A stretch of 64,000 bases of DNA from Brassica napus (GCF_020379485.1 NW_026014730.1:1-64000), one strand, 5' to 3'; shown: positions 44,356 through 57,017, counted from the stretch's first letter. A program made the numbers and translations. Notes: a model not told the origin generated them from the sequence alone.

Positions 44356-45012
44356 GGATTTGGAAAAATGAATCCGAGGAACATAACCGATACCGATCCA
44401 AACATATAGTACCAAACCCAAACATAAATTGATTAAATATTCTAATTATTCAAAATTTTGTTATTTAGAGAACCGAATCTGATCCGAACCGAAGTATTTG
44501 GGTATCCGAATTTATCTAAAAATAGATTTATATACTTATATATATTAATTATTTTTAGATTTAACGTATATAAAACATCAAAAATGATACTTTTAAATTG
44601 GTTTAAATACTTGAAAATATATATAGATAGTCAAAAGTAAATATCTGAAATAGCTAAAGTATACTCAAATCACCAAAAATACTTAAAATAATTATTGATT
44701 TCGTATCCAAAATTTTAAATCAAGCCAATTGATATGTTAAGCTTAAGTATTATGACATATGTTATTCAAATTTATACGTAATATATTATTTTATTTATAC
44801 ATTTTGAGAAATTTAAAATATATAATGATTTAAGACTTTAAAAATAATTTAAATTAGTTATCCAAACCCAAACCAAACCCGCAAAGATCCAAATCGAACT
44901 CAAACCAAAATTTAGAAACATTCTAATAAGGCTGAAATCTTTGACTCCGAAAACCCAAAATACAAACCGATCAGAACTAAACCCGTATGGGTATCCAAAA
45001 GCCCATCCCTAG
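44356..45012. mobile_element. Inverted-repeat-type element nested in a Helitron
   Basis: The right end, reverse complemented, reads GGGATGGGCTTTTGGATACC. It resembles the GGGGTGGGCGTTTGGGTACC end at 7578 and is rich in the same ACCCGAAC-type words. It is flanked by TAATTATTA (44347-44355) and TCATTATTA (45013-45021), 8 of 9 matching. The left terminus is decayed. Confidence 0.5.
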
Positions 45013-48000
45013 TCATTATTATATATCGTATTTTATCATCATATAATTAATCGTATTTTATATGTACCATCATATAAGTAATCATATAATTAATAGTATT
45101 TTATACATACCATCATATAAATAATTACATATATTATATTTTTAAAACTTAATATGAAATATGAAAACCATAATTTGAGTTGGTATTTCAAATTGGGCTT
45201 TGTATTATATTTTTCTTATATATATTGACAATATTTTTTTATAATGGTTATTGAAAAATAGTTTAGTAAAAATCCATTTGTGAATATATGTATATTTTTG
45301 AATCAATTTTTGATATAAATCAAATTTGAATTATTATTTTGATTTGAAATATGTATATAAAGTTTAAATTTTGTTTTATGGTTAGTTTAGAAAATTTTTT
45401 TTTAGGGAATTAGATTGACCCATTTTGGTATATTTTAAAAGTGGCCTAGATAACTTTCAATTTTAAAAAAAAACATAAGCCCATTACTTTTTTTCTTAAT
45501 ACTACTATCCTTGTTTTCAAACAAAAATATTTTTTTTTAAAAGACTGCAATCCATGTTTCCAAACACTCCAAATTTTTAAAAGTCCTATTTAAGTCTCCA
45601 AACACTCCAATTTTGTACTTGAGTTTTAATAAGATAGATTCTGATCAAATGATTCTAAAATGAACCGATATTAGTGATTTAACTGGTTTCTTATCTACAA
45701 TTACGCACTCTAAGATTTCTATAACTCGGTAAGAAGAATGACAAAAAAATTCCATTAGAGATATCCACTGCAACTGCAAGGTAACGTTAGTAAACCTGTC
45801 ATCTACTTTGACATATTGTAGAGACGGTGACTTATAATTATCTTAACATTTATATTTTCAGTTTTAAAACTGTTTTTGATTCATTCAAATTATATAATAT
45901 ATTTTCCAAGTGAGATTATACAGTTCCATACAATTAAATAATTTATTCAAGTCTTCATCTAGTTGAAAAACGAGAATCCCCTGTATTTTTTTCCAAATTT
46001 AAAGAGAAATTGTTGATGTGACTAAATGTTACTATTGTTTTTACTCTTACTCGATTGTAGGTGCAATGTATAGCCTGCCAGTTCCAAACTGTTGTACCAT
46101 GTCTTTCTTTTTGAACTTATGGTACCCATCTCTTCGACTCTTCCAGGTTAAGTTTCCATCCGGTAAAAATAAAGATAATTTATTTCTTTTTCTATACTAA
46201 CATCTTATCTCAATAGGACTCTCAAAAACAATAAACAACAAAAGTTATCTAATAATTTATAAATACAGAATAATAAATAATATAAGAACATTTCAAAATT
46301 TGAGATTCTCATATGATTTTTACATATTTTTTTTGAAGTTTTGAACTACCGATGAATTATTCTTTGTTTATATTATTATTATTATTGCTATTATTATTTA
46401 AAACCCTATTTGAAAATTAGAAATTAAAATGCTCTAACAATTAACCAGGTTAAGTTACAAAACCACCATGTACTATAATACTTTTTGTGGTGGTTCAAAA
46501 TAAAAAATAAACACTTGCGATCTCACAGAGAAGAACCACCTGGTACGTATTTGCTTTGTAAAGTTACCCATATTAGTGTTGATTACTACACCATAATTTA
46601 CCCCCACTCAAACGGGTAACTTTTTTAGTTTATTGTATCCGTACAACAGCAATTGAATTTATTAGTTTAAACCTCGCAATGTTTAGCTAATAGGTGGCTA
46701 ATTTTACTAAACCATTTTTATTAACTCTAAACTCTAGTTTTAATGGTCAAAACCAAAAGACAATTAGTGAGAGTAAATATTCTTGAAGAAAAGAGACCGT
46801 TGTCGTCACGGCGGCGACTAGCTCGTATCTTACGTGTTTTGTAAATTACAGAAATATCCAGTAATATATCATACTATATCCAAGTGTCAAAGGCAAGGAT
46901 AATACAAAAGCGAGTTCACGTGCTCGTTTATAATGCTTTATGTCTAGTGTCCACACACCGACAAAGAAAGTCAAAAGACAATTGATGATCTCTTCTGTAT
47001 TAACTACAAATGTCATATAAAATGCAACAAGAAATCTTTAAAGAATGTGACGAATAAAATAAGTTTACCTCGACAGCGAGATCTGTTATAATGATCAAAG
47101 ACGACTATAAAAGTTGATAGTTTCACTCTATATAGGTTCTGAAACAAATATAATATTCAGCGTATACTCTTCCTGATATATGATCTTTCAGATTAATAAT
47201 TCTTCTTCTTGTATCTAATTTTATATTTAAAATATATATGCCATGTATGCTTTGTTTTTTCTTTTCGAAACTACCCTGTATGCTTTGTGGTCGTTGATAA
47301 TAATAATAATAATGGCACGGAACAACAGAGGAGTTGTTAGAAATAGTGACAAAGAGCAACAATGAAGCTATTAGGAATAATGACAAAAAAATCAGTATAG
47401 TCTATAGCATTCAAACAATGTAGCACTTGATGTACCACACAGCTTTTTATTGAATAAATTTAACAATCATTAAAAAAATCAGCAATAGTGTTTAAGTCAA
47501 TTTTTTTTGTATTACTAATAGCAGAAGGTTTCAAAGATTTATGGCTGCTTCAAAGTTTTAAATGTTAACTCTAAATTTTAGTTCAATATTTTAAAATTAG
47601 ATTAATTGGAGGTGATATATAGGATTCAAATGTTTTAATTCGCCATGAACTGCACCGCAGTTAACAATAACAAAAATCTTTACATATACCATATATTTAT
47701 ATGTTTTTTTAACTGTCAGAACCGCACCGCAGCTGTACCGCTTGTCCCGCACCGCTCAGTCTACTGTTACTATTAGGAGCCACAATTTAATTCCACTTTT
47801 AATACAAATCAGATAATTATATTCTAAAATCGTTCATTAGGATGGAAATTTTAACCTACTTTTCAAAATTCAAAATATGAATATATAATTTATTGCATCG
47901 ATGGTCCTCACTATCCCATATACAATGTGGAAGTGGTGGGGAATGGGGATAATGCAAAGTGATTATGTAATCATGATGCTTAATCATAAGGAGAATTTTG

Positions 48001-48657
48001 GGTGCATGATGATTCGTTTTAAGAAGTTAACAAAGGTAAGATAACTTAATTTGGGAGAAACAGTAATCCTATTTTTTCTATATTTAATAAGATTAAAAAT
48101 GAATATTATGATATTATTTTAACTACAATTTGAAATGATAATTCAAAAATGATTTAATTATAAGCAATAATTTGATGGCGTGATCAATTCTTGGCAAAAT
48201 TTCTTTTATCAAGTTTCGTCCCAAAACATATGACCTGATAAACAAAAAAAATTACCATTGATATTCTAATTTTACCGTTTGTTCTTATACTTGATCACAC
48301 AAACAACAATCACACCGACCATTTCTGCGTATTGCACATTCCTTCAATCATGCATCCGTATCCCTAAATTAGAAAAGGAAAGAAAAAACTAACAATTACA
48401 AAATATACATATATAAGAGGACAATTTAACAACAAAATATATCAAAAAGCAAAGACATGAAGTTACAAGAAAAAAACGACAGCCAAGCCTTGTGGCAAAG
48501 TATGCCCATCTCTGCAAAAATTGAGCACGTTGAAATGGGATTCTGACTCCAACTTGTCACATGTGTAATAAAATGGGCCAGCCGTCAGTGAATATCCCCA
48601 ATTTTTCTTAAGAAACAAAAGCATAAACAATTTCGAATTTATAAGTGAGGTTATGTT
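45013..48657. other. AT-rich intergenic DNA, no gene recognised
   Basis: Contains a short duplicated block CATCATATAA...TATTTTATA (45045-45125), GC-richer CCGCACCGCAGCT-type words at 47650-47760, and only short unsupported open frames. No splice-linked coding region was found. The flanks of 48641-48657 continue across the SINE into 48943. Confidence 0.45.
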
Positions 48658-48928
48658 TTTTGAGAAAGATTACATAGACGATTTGACAACCGACAATACT
48701 ACATGTCTTATGAAGATCTACGCCTAACTGCATCACCTGAGCCGTCCTATGAAGATCCACGTCTTGCCAGATTTACTTGCACCATAATTGTTTAATAAAC
48801 TACTCTCTTCGGGACTTGAAACCTGGATTTCATATAATCTGCAATAAATTGCATAGTTTAGGATTCGAACCACAGACTTGGGTGTAGAAGCCTTTAAACC
48901 TTAAGCAGTAGGCTACGGTGCTTCCACC
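48658..48928 (-). mobile_element. tRNA-derived SINE, 271 bp, with 14 bp duplication
   Basis: The exact repeat AGTGAGGTTATGTT (48644-48657 and 48929-48942) flanks it. On the minus strand it begins GGTGGAAGCACCGTAGCC, has an A-box-like TAGCCTACTGCTTAAGG, a B box GGTTCGAATCC (48871-48861), and ends with an A tail (T run at 48656-48661). It is longer than typical Brassica SINEs; the 3' half (GATCTTCATAGGAC and GATCTTCATAAGAC) is internally repeated. Confidence 0.85.
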
Positions 48929-49079
48929 AGTGAGGTTATGTTAGTAAAAGGGTTTTCTGCAAAACAATTCTCAATTTGATTTTTTTTTTTCCAGTTTTAT
49001 CCACAAAATGAAAAATCCACGAGTCAATTTATCAAATGCTTTTGACACTAAGCATTAAACTAAAAAATTGAATCATAAG

Positions 49080-49126
49080 GGATCCGAACCTAGTAACACA
49101 AAACAAGTTAACTAGCCATTATGCCA
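49080..49126 (-). ncRNA. tRNA-like module, left arm of 48951 element
   Basis: Minus-strand A-box-like TTGGCATAATGGCTAG (49126-49111) and B box AGGTTCGGATCC (49091-49080). The intervening sequence does not fold as a tRNA. Confidence 0.5.
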
Positions 49127-49527
49127 ATCAGACATATTCATTTATCTGATCAACGAAAGCGTGTGTATATATTCTGTGTTTCGATTAAATCAACATTTTT
49201 TTTCCATTTTAATATTGTTTTTAACCTCAACGCCATGGCCTCTTTTTCTACTCAATTCTCTTAACGTCATGGCTGATTCTCTTATTCAATTCTCAAAGCA
49301 GAGCACATAACTGATAGAATCACCTTAAATTATTATTAATTGCCGAATCAATTGAATTTCTTTAAGGTTGAGTTGAAAGCCCCAATCCCTTACTTTAAAA
49401 ACCCTAAATTGCAATATCAGAATCTCAAAGACTTGTTATTTTCGGTTGAAAACATTAAAATGAAAAAATGTGATGTTTTAATGGAACCTAGAGTATATAT
49501 ACTTTTCGTTTATTAAATAAATGAATA

Positions 49528-50493
49528 CTAGGCTAAGATCCGCATCTTGCACGGAATGAACATTATATATAAAAATTATTTTATGTATTATATATTTTTA
49601 TATATTCTAAAATAATAAATATATATTGAATAATTAAAAGTCAATAAATATTACATACATAACTAAATTGGTGCGAACATATAAATCAATTTTATTAATC
49701 AAAAAAATATTTTTTTCTATTTGATAGGATATGTAATTAAATTTAAATGATATTAACATACGTAGTATATTTTTAATATTAATGTCTATTAAATGATGCT
49801 TTCTACTCATATGGTTTTTTGATCATTTGTATATTTAATAGCAAAAACTTTAAATTACTAATAACAAAAATTTCATTGTGGGATTAATAGTTTTAGTAAT
49901 TTATAATCTTAAAAAAATTAAGTTGTCAATGTTCGTTCAAAGATTTTATCAAAAAAATTGTTCAAAGTAAATTTGAAACTGAAATATTTATTATATGGTT
50001 TATAGTTTAATTTGAAATGATATATATATAATCTTAATAATTAATTAAATTAGACTTTTTACTTTATGATTTTGCAGTTTTACTAATTTATAGTCGTTTT
50101 TAAAAGTTCAAAATTTAACATATACATAAAAATCTAAAATTTTATCATATGTTTTTTTCTGTGAGCATTATATGTTTATGGTGGTTGTTTCGTTTATTTT
50201 AATAGTTCAAAATTTTAAAAAATATGATAGAAGCTACACTAATTTTTATCAAATCTTTATTATTCAAAAACATTAATTGTCATATATATTTTAGCCATAT
50301 TAGGCAATTCTGTAACTTTTATTTAAGGAAATAATAAAGAACATTAATAATAAATTTATGGTTAGTTTAATTAAAAGCTTATTATACAATTAGATGGACC
50401 AACTTATTTCTCTAATGATTTTAAGAATCATCCTAATGATAACATGTGCTACAAAAAAAAAGTTGTAGTGTTTCTCAATTAATATATAAGAGA
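49528..50493 (-). mobile_element. Helitron nested in the 48951 element
   Basis: Minus-strand 5' end TCTCTTATATATTAATTGAG at 50493 after host A. Its 3' end is CTAG (49531-49528) before host T, with a decayed CCG...CGG hairpin at about 49540-49554. Its 5' edge coincides with the point where homology between the two arms of the host element resumes (TGTCTGAT). The AT-rich interior has no genes. Confidence 0.65.
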
Positions 50494-50504
50494 TGTCTGA
50501 TAAA

Positions 50505-50560
50505 CCTTATGGTTAAGTAGCTTGTTAATTTGTTTGATGGTGCAAGGTTCGAATCCTTTA
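50505..50560 (+). ncRNA. tRNA-like module, right arm of 48951 element
   Basis: A-box-like TGGTTAAGTAGCTTG (50510-50524) and a perfect B box AGGTTCGAATCC (50545-50556). It is the inverted counterpart of 49080-49126. Confidence 0.5.
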
Positions 50561-50803
50561 GAATTCAAATTTTTAGTTTAATGCTTAGTATCAAAACAAC
50601 GTAATTTTGATTTTAAAAAGTAAACGGTTGCCACGTCATCAATACACAAAATGGTTTATAATGCGGTTTGACTAGAGCTCTCGGTGGACTTTTTTTTTGT
50701 CATCAGAGCACTCGGTAGACTAATTTGTGAATTTTTGATTTTATGGGTTAAATTGCAAAAAAGAAAAAACACATTGAGGTTTTTTCGCAGAAAATAGTAA
50801 AAT

Positions 50804-51766
50804 GGAGCTTTTCATTTGGTTGTGTAGTAAAGTGAAAGTTGGAAAAAGGTTTAATAATGCGATGCCTTGGTAAAATTGAACTCTTGTTTTTCTTTCATAT
50901 ACAAGGTTCTTTGATTAACAAAAAGACCTCAAACCAATCATGGCAGCTTGCCGCTACGTAGGATTCGACCAAGCCACATTTTGTGCTATGAAAGAAACCC
51001 CTCTATCCAGGAAAAAATATATGCCGATAACAGATTTCTACTCCAAATCTGTCCAAACCTTCGTAAAACTGAAAGCACTCATGCTTTTTTGTCACAAATG
51101 ATATAATTTAACGTTGACAGAAAAAGAGAGAGATAATTTTTTACTTAGTTAGGCCTTTACTGGGCCTGCTTATGGCATTATATATATTCTTGAGAGACAC
51201 TATAGCCGAACTCAGGCCGAACCCTCACAATCCTATAAAATATAAACTACTAAGTTTGGACAGTTACACAAACAAAAAAAGTTAAGGTGTTTCGGCTAAA
51301 CTCATTTATTATTTTGGCTGAAATTTCATTTGAGTTAGGACCAGTCGAAAAATTCAAATATTCATGTATATCTTTAGATGATAAAATATTTCATTAATCG
51401 ATAATAAAACTAGAGGTATTGATATGTTTTTAATATTTTAATCCACACACGTAAAATAAATATGAAAATTGTGAATATATTTTGCTCTTTGATCATTACA
51501 AAATTTACATTCCAAATTCGACAAATGTGTTTCATATAGAACATGTACCTTTTACAAAAGCCCAAAATAATGGATGTTTGACTGTGTTTAACCTAAAATT
51601 TATTCTTTTTTATCTCTTATATATTTAATTTTAGTTTACAAAAATTGATTATTCAATTCTTATTATAATTGGTTTGCTTTTGCTTAATAAGATTTCAAAG
51701 CTTATAAGAAACACAGTCTGGACAACGAAAAATAAAATAAATTAACCTTATAGTACGGAATCCTAC
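50804..51766. other. Intergenic, no gene recognised
   Basis: AT-rich sequence with no open frame that resembles a known protein. Confidence 0.45.
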
Positions 51767-51778
51767 TTAGTTGGTAAT

Positions 51779-52004
51779 GTTTTTTTTTAACATAAACATA
51801 CACAAACTCATATAGACTCTGCAAACCAAACTGGTAGCTCTGCATCCATGTGGACAAGAAACGACGGTTGTTTTCTTGCACTGCGTGCAAGACTGTCCGC
51901 CCTTGAGTTATGCACCTTTGGTATATGAATGATCTCTGAGCTGTTCAAACTTGTCTTCAAATTCTTTATATCTTCCAAATAATTTGCAAACGCTGGCCAA
52001 ATAA
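51779..52004 (-). mobile_element. 5'-truncated LINE, RNase H tail only
   Basis: The minus-strand frame reads FANYLEDIKNLKTS, IIHIPKVHNSRADSLARSA and HMDAELPVWFAESI before a stop at 51808. This is the C-terminal RNase H (RVT_3-type) end of plant LINE polyproteins; VHNSRADSLAR is the usual conserved segment. A short 3' UTR and a minus-strand A tail (T run 51780-51789) follow. TTAGTTGGTAAT (51767-51778) and TTAGTTGGTTAT (52005-52016) are the 12 bp target duplication (11 match). Only about 226 bp was inserted, a typical abortive reverse transcription. Confidence 0.85.
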
Positions 52005-52016
52005 TTAGTTGGTTAT

Positions 52017-53892
52017 AAAATATTTTCTCCTTAATAAATATAGTTTGAACTATTTTAATCTTGTTACATATACAGTAAAAGTTCCACAAACTAATAAATT
52101 TGAGATTATAATAATTTATCATTTCAAAGAAAATTTTAGTTTTCGATATATATTTATAAAATATTTTTCCAATTTTTAAAAGAAAGAAATTTGACTTCTC
52201 GATATTATATACTAATTAAGTTTTATATATTTAGAATTTTCTCTTTTAGTTAGATTAATTGATTATATTTTAAGTAGCGAAGTTACATTTTCTAGAAATG
52301 TATTACACTATAATAATAAATTACTATTTATATTTTTATTTGAAAATTCTTACGTACTATTTTTGAAATTTATTTGTACACTATATTTCATAGTTATAAA
52401 CAAATCTTGGAAATCACTCAATATCTCCTTTCAATTATAAAAAATTAAGAATTTTATTTTATTAATATTATAGAGATGTGTTTTATGTTTTTTAATTTTT
52501 TAACTTTTTCATTAAAATATATTTTCAGATAATATCACAATATATAGAATTTGTTATATTTTTATTTTAATATATATATATTTTAGATTTGGATATCTCT
52601 TACTATTATTAATTTTAATCTCTTATCTAATCATAAAAAATCATAAAATTTTAAATTTATTTTTATTTTGTGGCTGATTTTTTATTTTTATTCATTAATT
52701 GTATAAACGATTAACCACTCTAAATTTTAATCTTGAGAGTTCGAACGTGTAAAATCAACTCGCAAATAATAGTATATATTGTTGTAGAAATATTTTAATT
52801 TTTCATTTAATTTTTATAACTAATTGATATACATTTATAACATCAATTATTCAAGGCCAAATTTATAGCAAATTTTAAAGTTTTACGGTTATATTCTAAC
52901 CAAATCATTCACGACATAACAACTCTTCAAAAGAACTCACAATGTTAAGATAAATATACTTGTTAATCCTCTAAACCCATCTAATCAATTGTAGGTTAAG
53001 TACTCCTCAATCGAAAGAAGAGAGGAAGGATATCAGAACTATTATGCAAAAACCGTATTATCTTTAGAATATACAAAGAATGATCATATACGTGTATGTG
53101 TGTATAGAAATGGTGATATTGGTGAGATTGATTTTGAACGAAGGAAAGAAAAAGCAGATTGACGACTTCTAAGGCACCCTAACATAACCACAGCTATATC
53201 ATCTCCACGTTTGTCATTTCCTTCCATTTGCATATTTACTCTTTCTTCATTTTCATTTCAATTACTCCTAAGTAAAATATAATCATCTTTAGATGTTGGT
53301 CCAAACTCCACACTGGTGTATCTTGAACAGGAATCTACAATTATGTAGTCTACTTACTGAGATTGGCTCACGCACTTATTTTGCGGGGTCGAAGACCATA
53401 TTAATTAAAATACATACATTTGATATCAATTCTTCACTCACCATTATATTCACATTTATTATAAAAAGAAAAGAAAATTTAGTACTATTTATTCAAGAAT
53501 TTGATAATGGTTATATGGTTTTATGCCCTTTATGTACTGAAAGTATATTGTTTAAACTGATATATTTAAAATACTGGTGACTGAGCAAATGACATATTCA
53601 ACATCATAGATCATGTACCTGAATAGACGTTTCAGTGAATAAAAATAAATGATTTTATAACAAATACACCTTCACAAAAATGTTCATCTCAATTAATTAC
53701 ATTCATATACATGCAATTACACATCAAATTTAAATTGTTTCTCTTTGCATTCTTACAAAAGGTACACTAAGAAAGTCTACACTGATAAAAATTATATTTC
53801 TCCAAGAAATTTCCAAACTTAGAATTGAGATGGAAAAGCCAAATATTCATAGAAAATAATTGTTCTTCTCGAATTAATTGGTATGAAGCTCA
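52017..53892. other. Very AT-rich intergenic DNA, no gene recognised
   Basis: 52060-52850 is extremely AT-rich. The open frame at 53293-53580 has no domain, convincing start context or splice partner. Confidence 0.45.
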
Positions 53893-54769
53893 TCTTATAT
53901 ATTAAAACAGAAGTCATGACTTCTTTTCATGTGTGATTTTTTTAGTTTGGACCATTCCTAGAAAATATCATATTTAACATAAATTCATTATTATATCTTT
54001 TAATATCTTTATCTTTTTATTTGAAATACAAATGAATATATTTAAAATTTTCTAACAAAATCTTTTTAAAATCTTCTTAGAATCTTTTTAAATTTACTTT
54101 CAAAAATTAGTTAGTTTTAATTTAAATTATCATAAAATATAATTAGAAATTAAAATTGAATATAGTTTTGGTTTATAAACGAAAATTTAAATAAAATGAA
54201 ATTAATTAATTTCACAAATACATTTACTAATAATTTTTAAATATTTTGTTAGAAATAAATATTTATTTTAATTTTATTTTTTTCAAATTTGTTTTCTAAT
54301 AAACTAAAAATCATGATTTTTTGATGAGTGATATTTTTATTTGGACCATCATTTAAATTATATAATACATGTATAAAAATTTAACTTATCTTAAACTTTT
54401 TAATATTCAGTAATTTATTATATAAAATTAATAAACATTACTTAAAAATATTGCGATTTGAATTATGGATCATGATTATAATAAATTAAATATAAAATTG
54501 TTTTCATATATGTTATTTCATGCATTAAAAAATTTAGTTTACTAATCAAACGCAAATTCAATAAGACAAATATATAATAAGCAACATATATATGTAATGA
54601 TTTTAATTTACAGCATGAAAAATATAAAATTATTATATTTGGCATACTTATACAAACATTTAAATATGTGAGTAACATTAAAAATATATAATAATTATGT
54701 AAAAAAAATATTTATATATATATAAATTTGAAAATATATATCCGCACGGTTGTGCGGGTGGAAATCTAG
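53893..54769 (+). mobile_element. Small non-autonomous Helitron, 877 bp
   Basis: Starts TCTTATATATTAAAACAGAAG after host A (53892). It ends AATCTAG before host T (54770), with a perfect CCGCAC-GGTT-GTGCGG hairpin at 54742-54757. Internally AAAATCATGATTTTTTGATG (about 54308) repeats the subterminal 5' part (CAGAAGTCATGACTTC...TTTGGACCAT), suggesting a nested relative or duplication. No genes. Confidence 0.85.
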
Positions 54770-55539
54770 TCATATATTAAGGACATAAAATTTGGAGAAA
54801 TTTACCCTGTTTTTTTTTTTGTAACTGAACCCTTTTTGGTCGGCCAACTCTTGTTTATTTACTTAACCAAAGTAAAATATATATTACATTTAGACAAACA
54901 CATGGATATAGAAATTAAGAAAAATATGGTACCCAAAATCACTAGAGAAAACAAAATTATTACAATATTAAACATGCATGCGTATATATAATTAATGAAG
55001 CCTAATTCAATGAGAAAATATAAGGTGGCAAATCCATGTATGTTAAAATACATCTAGAAAGAAGAAGTGTAGAAGAGAAAACATGATAGGTGAAATGGGA
55101 TTGTTCTTGAGGCACAAGTGAGCTTAAAAAAGATATAGAAAGAGAAAGATGTTTGACAAACACCTAATACCAAAGAGACCCCATCACAATAAAACATTAA
55201 GTTACAGGTTCATCATTCTTCCTCGATATTGCGTTATACTTCATCAAAACTGAAGAACAGAAATCTAATAAACTACTATATTTAATCAAGCTGGTATCCA
55301 TGTGTCATGGTTAAAAGTATTGTGAAACTTATTTAACAATAAATTTGTATGGTGAAATAAAAAGAAAAAGAGAAAAAAGATAGATGTAGAAGGAGATGGT
55401 GGCTTGGGCCATACTTAAAAAAATAACATATAAAACACGTTGATGTGGCTGCCTTCATTCTCCACTATCCAAGGTGGCTGTGATTGGTTGTTTCTTGATT
55501 TGGGTCCATATATGTTATACATATATCTATAGAACTATA
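54770..55539. other. Upstream region of the small-protein gene
   Basis: AT-rich intergenic sequence. No other gene was recognised. The open frame at 54859-55053 is unsupported. Confidence 0.45.
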
Positions 55540-55547
55540 TATATAAA
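55540..55547 (+). promoter_or_regulatory. Possible TATA box of the 62-aa gene
   Basis: TATATAAA lies 57 bp upstream of the ATG at 55604. The area is rich in ATATAT words, so the choice is tentative. Confidence 0.4.
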
Positions 55548-55603
55548 GATAGTATCATTAATATTCATAATTTGCAAGAGCCTCCTCAGGCACTGTATGA
55601 GAA

Positions 55604-56045
55604 ATGGGGTGGCTCAATTCTTTCTTCTCTCCCTTGAAGAAACTATGGTTTCGCGTCAATTCTACTCAAAAGAAGAGTATGACCTCTCTTTCCCTCTCTA
55701 TCTCTTTCTCTCTACCCATTCTATATATATTTTCCAGCATTATATATGAATTCACACACACACATATATATCTTTATAATTAATGACCCAGTAGATCAGG
55801 TATACTTTTTTTTTTTGTGGATCATATATACTCTCTGTATGAAACTATGAAAATGAGTTTTGTTTGCATCACCTATGTATATGTGTGCATGCGGTATTTT
55901 GTTAAAGTAGAAAGATGGATAATGTGCAGGAAGAGGAATATACATATTATACGAGGACGTGAAGTCATGTCCATATGAAGATGTGCATGTTTTGTGGTCT
56001 ATACTCGTGGAGTCTCACCCACACACTTTGCAACCCAAACAATAA
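55604..56045 (+). CDS. Small conserved plant protein, two exons, 62 aa
   Basis: Exon 1 55604-55676 encodes MGWLNSFFSPLKKLWFRVN and ends AAGAAGA|GTATG. Exon 2 55930-56045 follows TGTGCAG and encodes RGIYILYEDVKSCPYEDV, HVLWSILVESHP and a short tail ending in PKQ. Phase 1 joins cleanly, giving an Arg at the junction. I recognise the pattern (MGWLxSxxSPLKKLW, then RGIYILYxDVKSCPxEDVxVLWSILVES) as a small plant-wide family of unknown function. It has no signal peptide or membrane segment; the N-terminus is amphipathic and basic. The spliced frame is invisible to single-frame ORF finding. It could correspond to a small gene next to AT3G22410, but I am not certain of the Arabidopsis locus. Confidence 0.8.
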
Positions 56046-56992
56046 AACCTCCATTGTGCATAGCTCTCGTTTTGGTTCAGAGTTCATATATGGAATGTTC
56101 ATGCTCAAGGACGAAACAAAGGAGAAAATTGTTGGCGAATCATTCATATATATGTGTTACTCTCACTTGTACATAACAATATAAATACACAGAGATTCTA
56201 ATTCCTTATGGTTTTATACATTTTCTCTCTCGCGACTATATTGGTATATGGAATGTTCAGAGAGTTCATATTCTCTCTCGTGACAATATTGGTGTATGTA
56301 CGGTTCTCTTGAGGTCGTATATGCATACTTAAAATATTGGTATATAGATTGCATTATAAGGAGAAATACTTTAGATATGACTTAAAAGCATATGATTGTG
56401 TATATGAAAATGTGCTGTATATAATAGTCTGCGTGACAAGAAAGCAAGTGAAGATGTACCATATGTTCTTATAATTGGTAGACATGAAAAGTTAAGGTTG
56501 ATGGCGAAAGGAGAGTGAATAGAAGTTGAATTGTCATGGAGATTGTTGGCTTGTGTCGGTTGATGACGTTAATTAGTTGGACTTTGGAAATTTGCGGTTG
56601 AATTTATTTTGCGTTTCCTATTCGTGCTTATAAGTTTTTTTCTTGAGGTAAAATTTATACATATAAGTTGAAAGTTAAGCTAGCATTCTTTAAAGAAAAA
56701 AAAATTGAGGGAAGCCAAAAAAGAATGTTATGATTTAGTTATTATTATTGTTATTATTTTTGTTTGGTTGAGATAACCAAATGAAACCAGACCACTCTTC
56801 TGGCATAAATGCCACCACATTAAATGTCGAAGGTGTGGATTACATCAAAACATTCATTCCAGTGGCTATAATTCGAGAATTTCTTAAAATTGTAGCAAAA
56901 AAAACTAGCATGTGTTAGATGTACTTAAGAGAGATACAATTTAATTATTTATCAGACGCTAGGGAAAATCCTTTTCTAAGAGATAAATATTT
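56046..56992. other. Downstream of the small gene, no gene recognised
   Basis: Open frames at 55965-56184 are shadows of exon 2. The direct repeats TATATGGAATGTTCA and TCTCTCTCG(C/T)GAC(A)ATATTGGT at 56085-56300 mark a local duplication. Otherwise AT-rich. Confidence 0.45.
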
Positions 56993-57017
56993 GGGGGGGG
57001 GGGGGGGGGGGGGGGGG
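56993..57017 (+). repeat. Poly-G tract, 25 bases
   Basis: Twenty-five consecutive G at the left tip of a MITE that ends in GGGTGTATTCA. Such a long G homopolymer is rare in plant DNA and prone to sequencing or assembly error. Confidence 0.8.

Larger units (their letters stand above)
48951..50794. mobile_element. Inverted-repeat element with outward tRNA-like modules, interrupted by a Helitron
   Basis: The left end GGTTTTCTGCAAAACAATTC and the right end (reverse complement TTTTCTGCGAAAAAACCTC) are inverted. Homology continues through CACTAAGCATTAAACTAAAA / TACTAAGCATTAAACTAAAA. The flanks TAGTAAAAG (48942-48950) and TAGTAAAAT (50795-50803) match in 8 of 9 bases, consistent with a Mutator-like duplication. 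Each arm carries a tRNA-like module facing outward. The right arm has about 120 bp extra. A Helitron (49528-50493) sits inside; removing it leaves an element of about 880 bp with no coding capacity. Confidence 0.7.

Noticed and set aside
45045..45125. CRISPR-like or regulatory repeat array
   Set aside because: Only two or three AT-rich degenerate units, in plant nuclear DNA; a simple local duplication.
55965..56184. Other-frame open frames around 56.0 kb
   Set aside because: Shadows of exon 2 of the spliced 62-residue gene.
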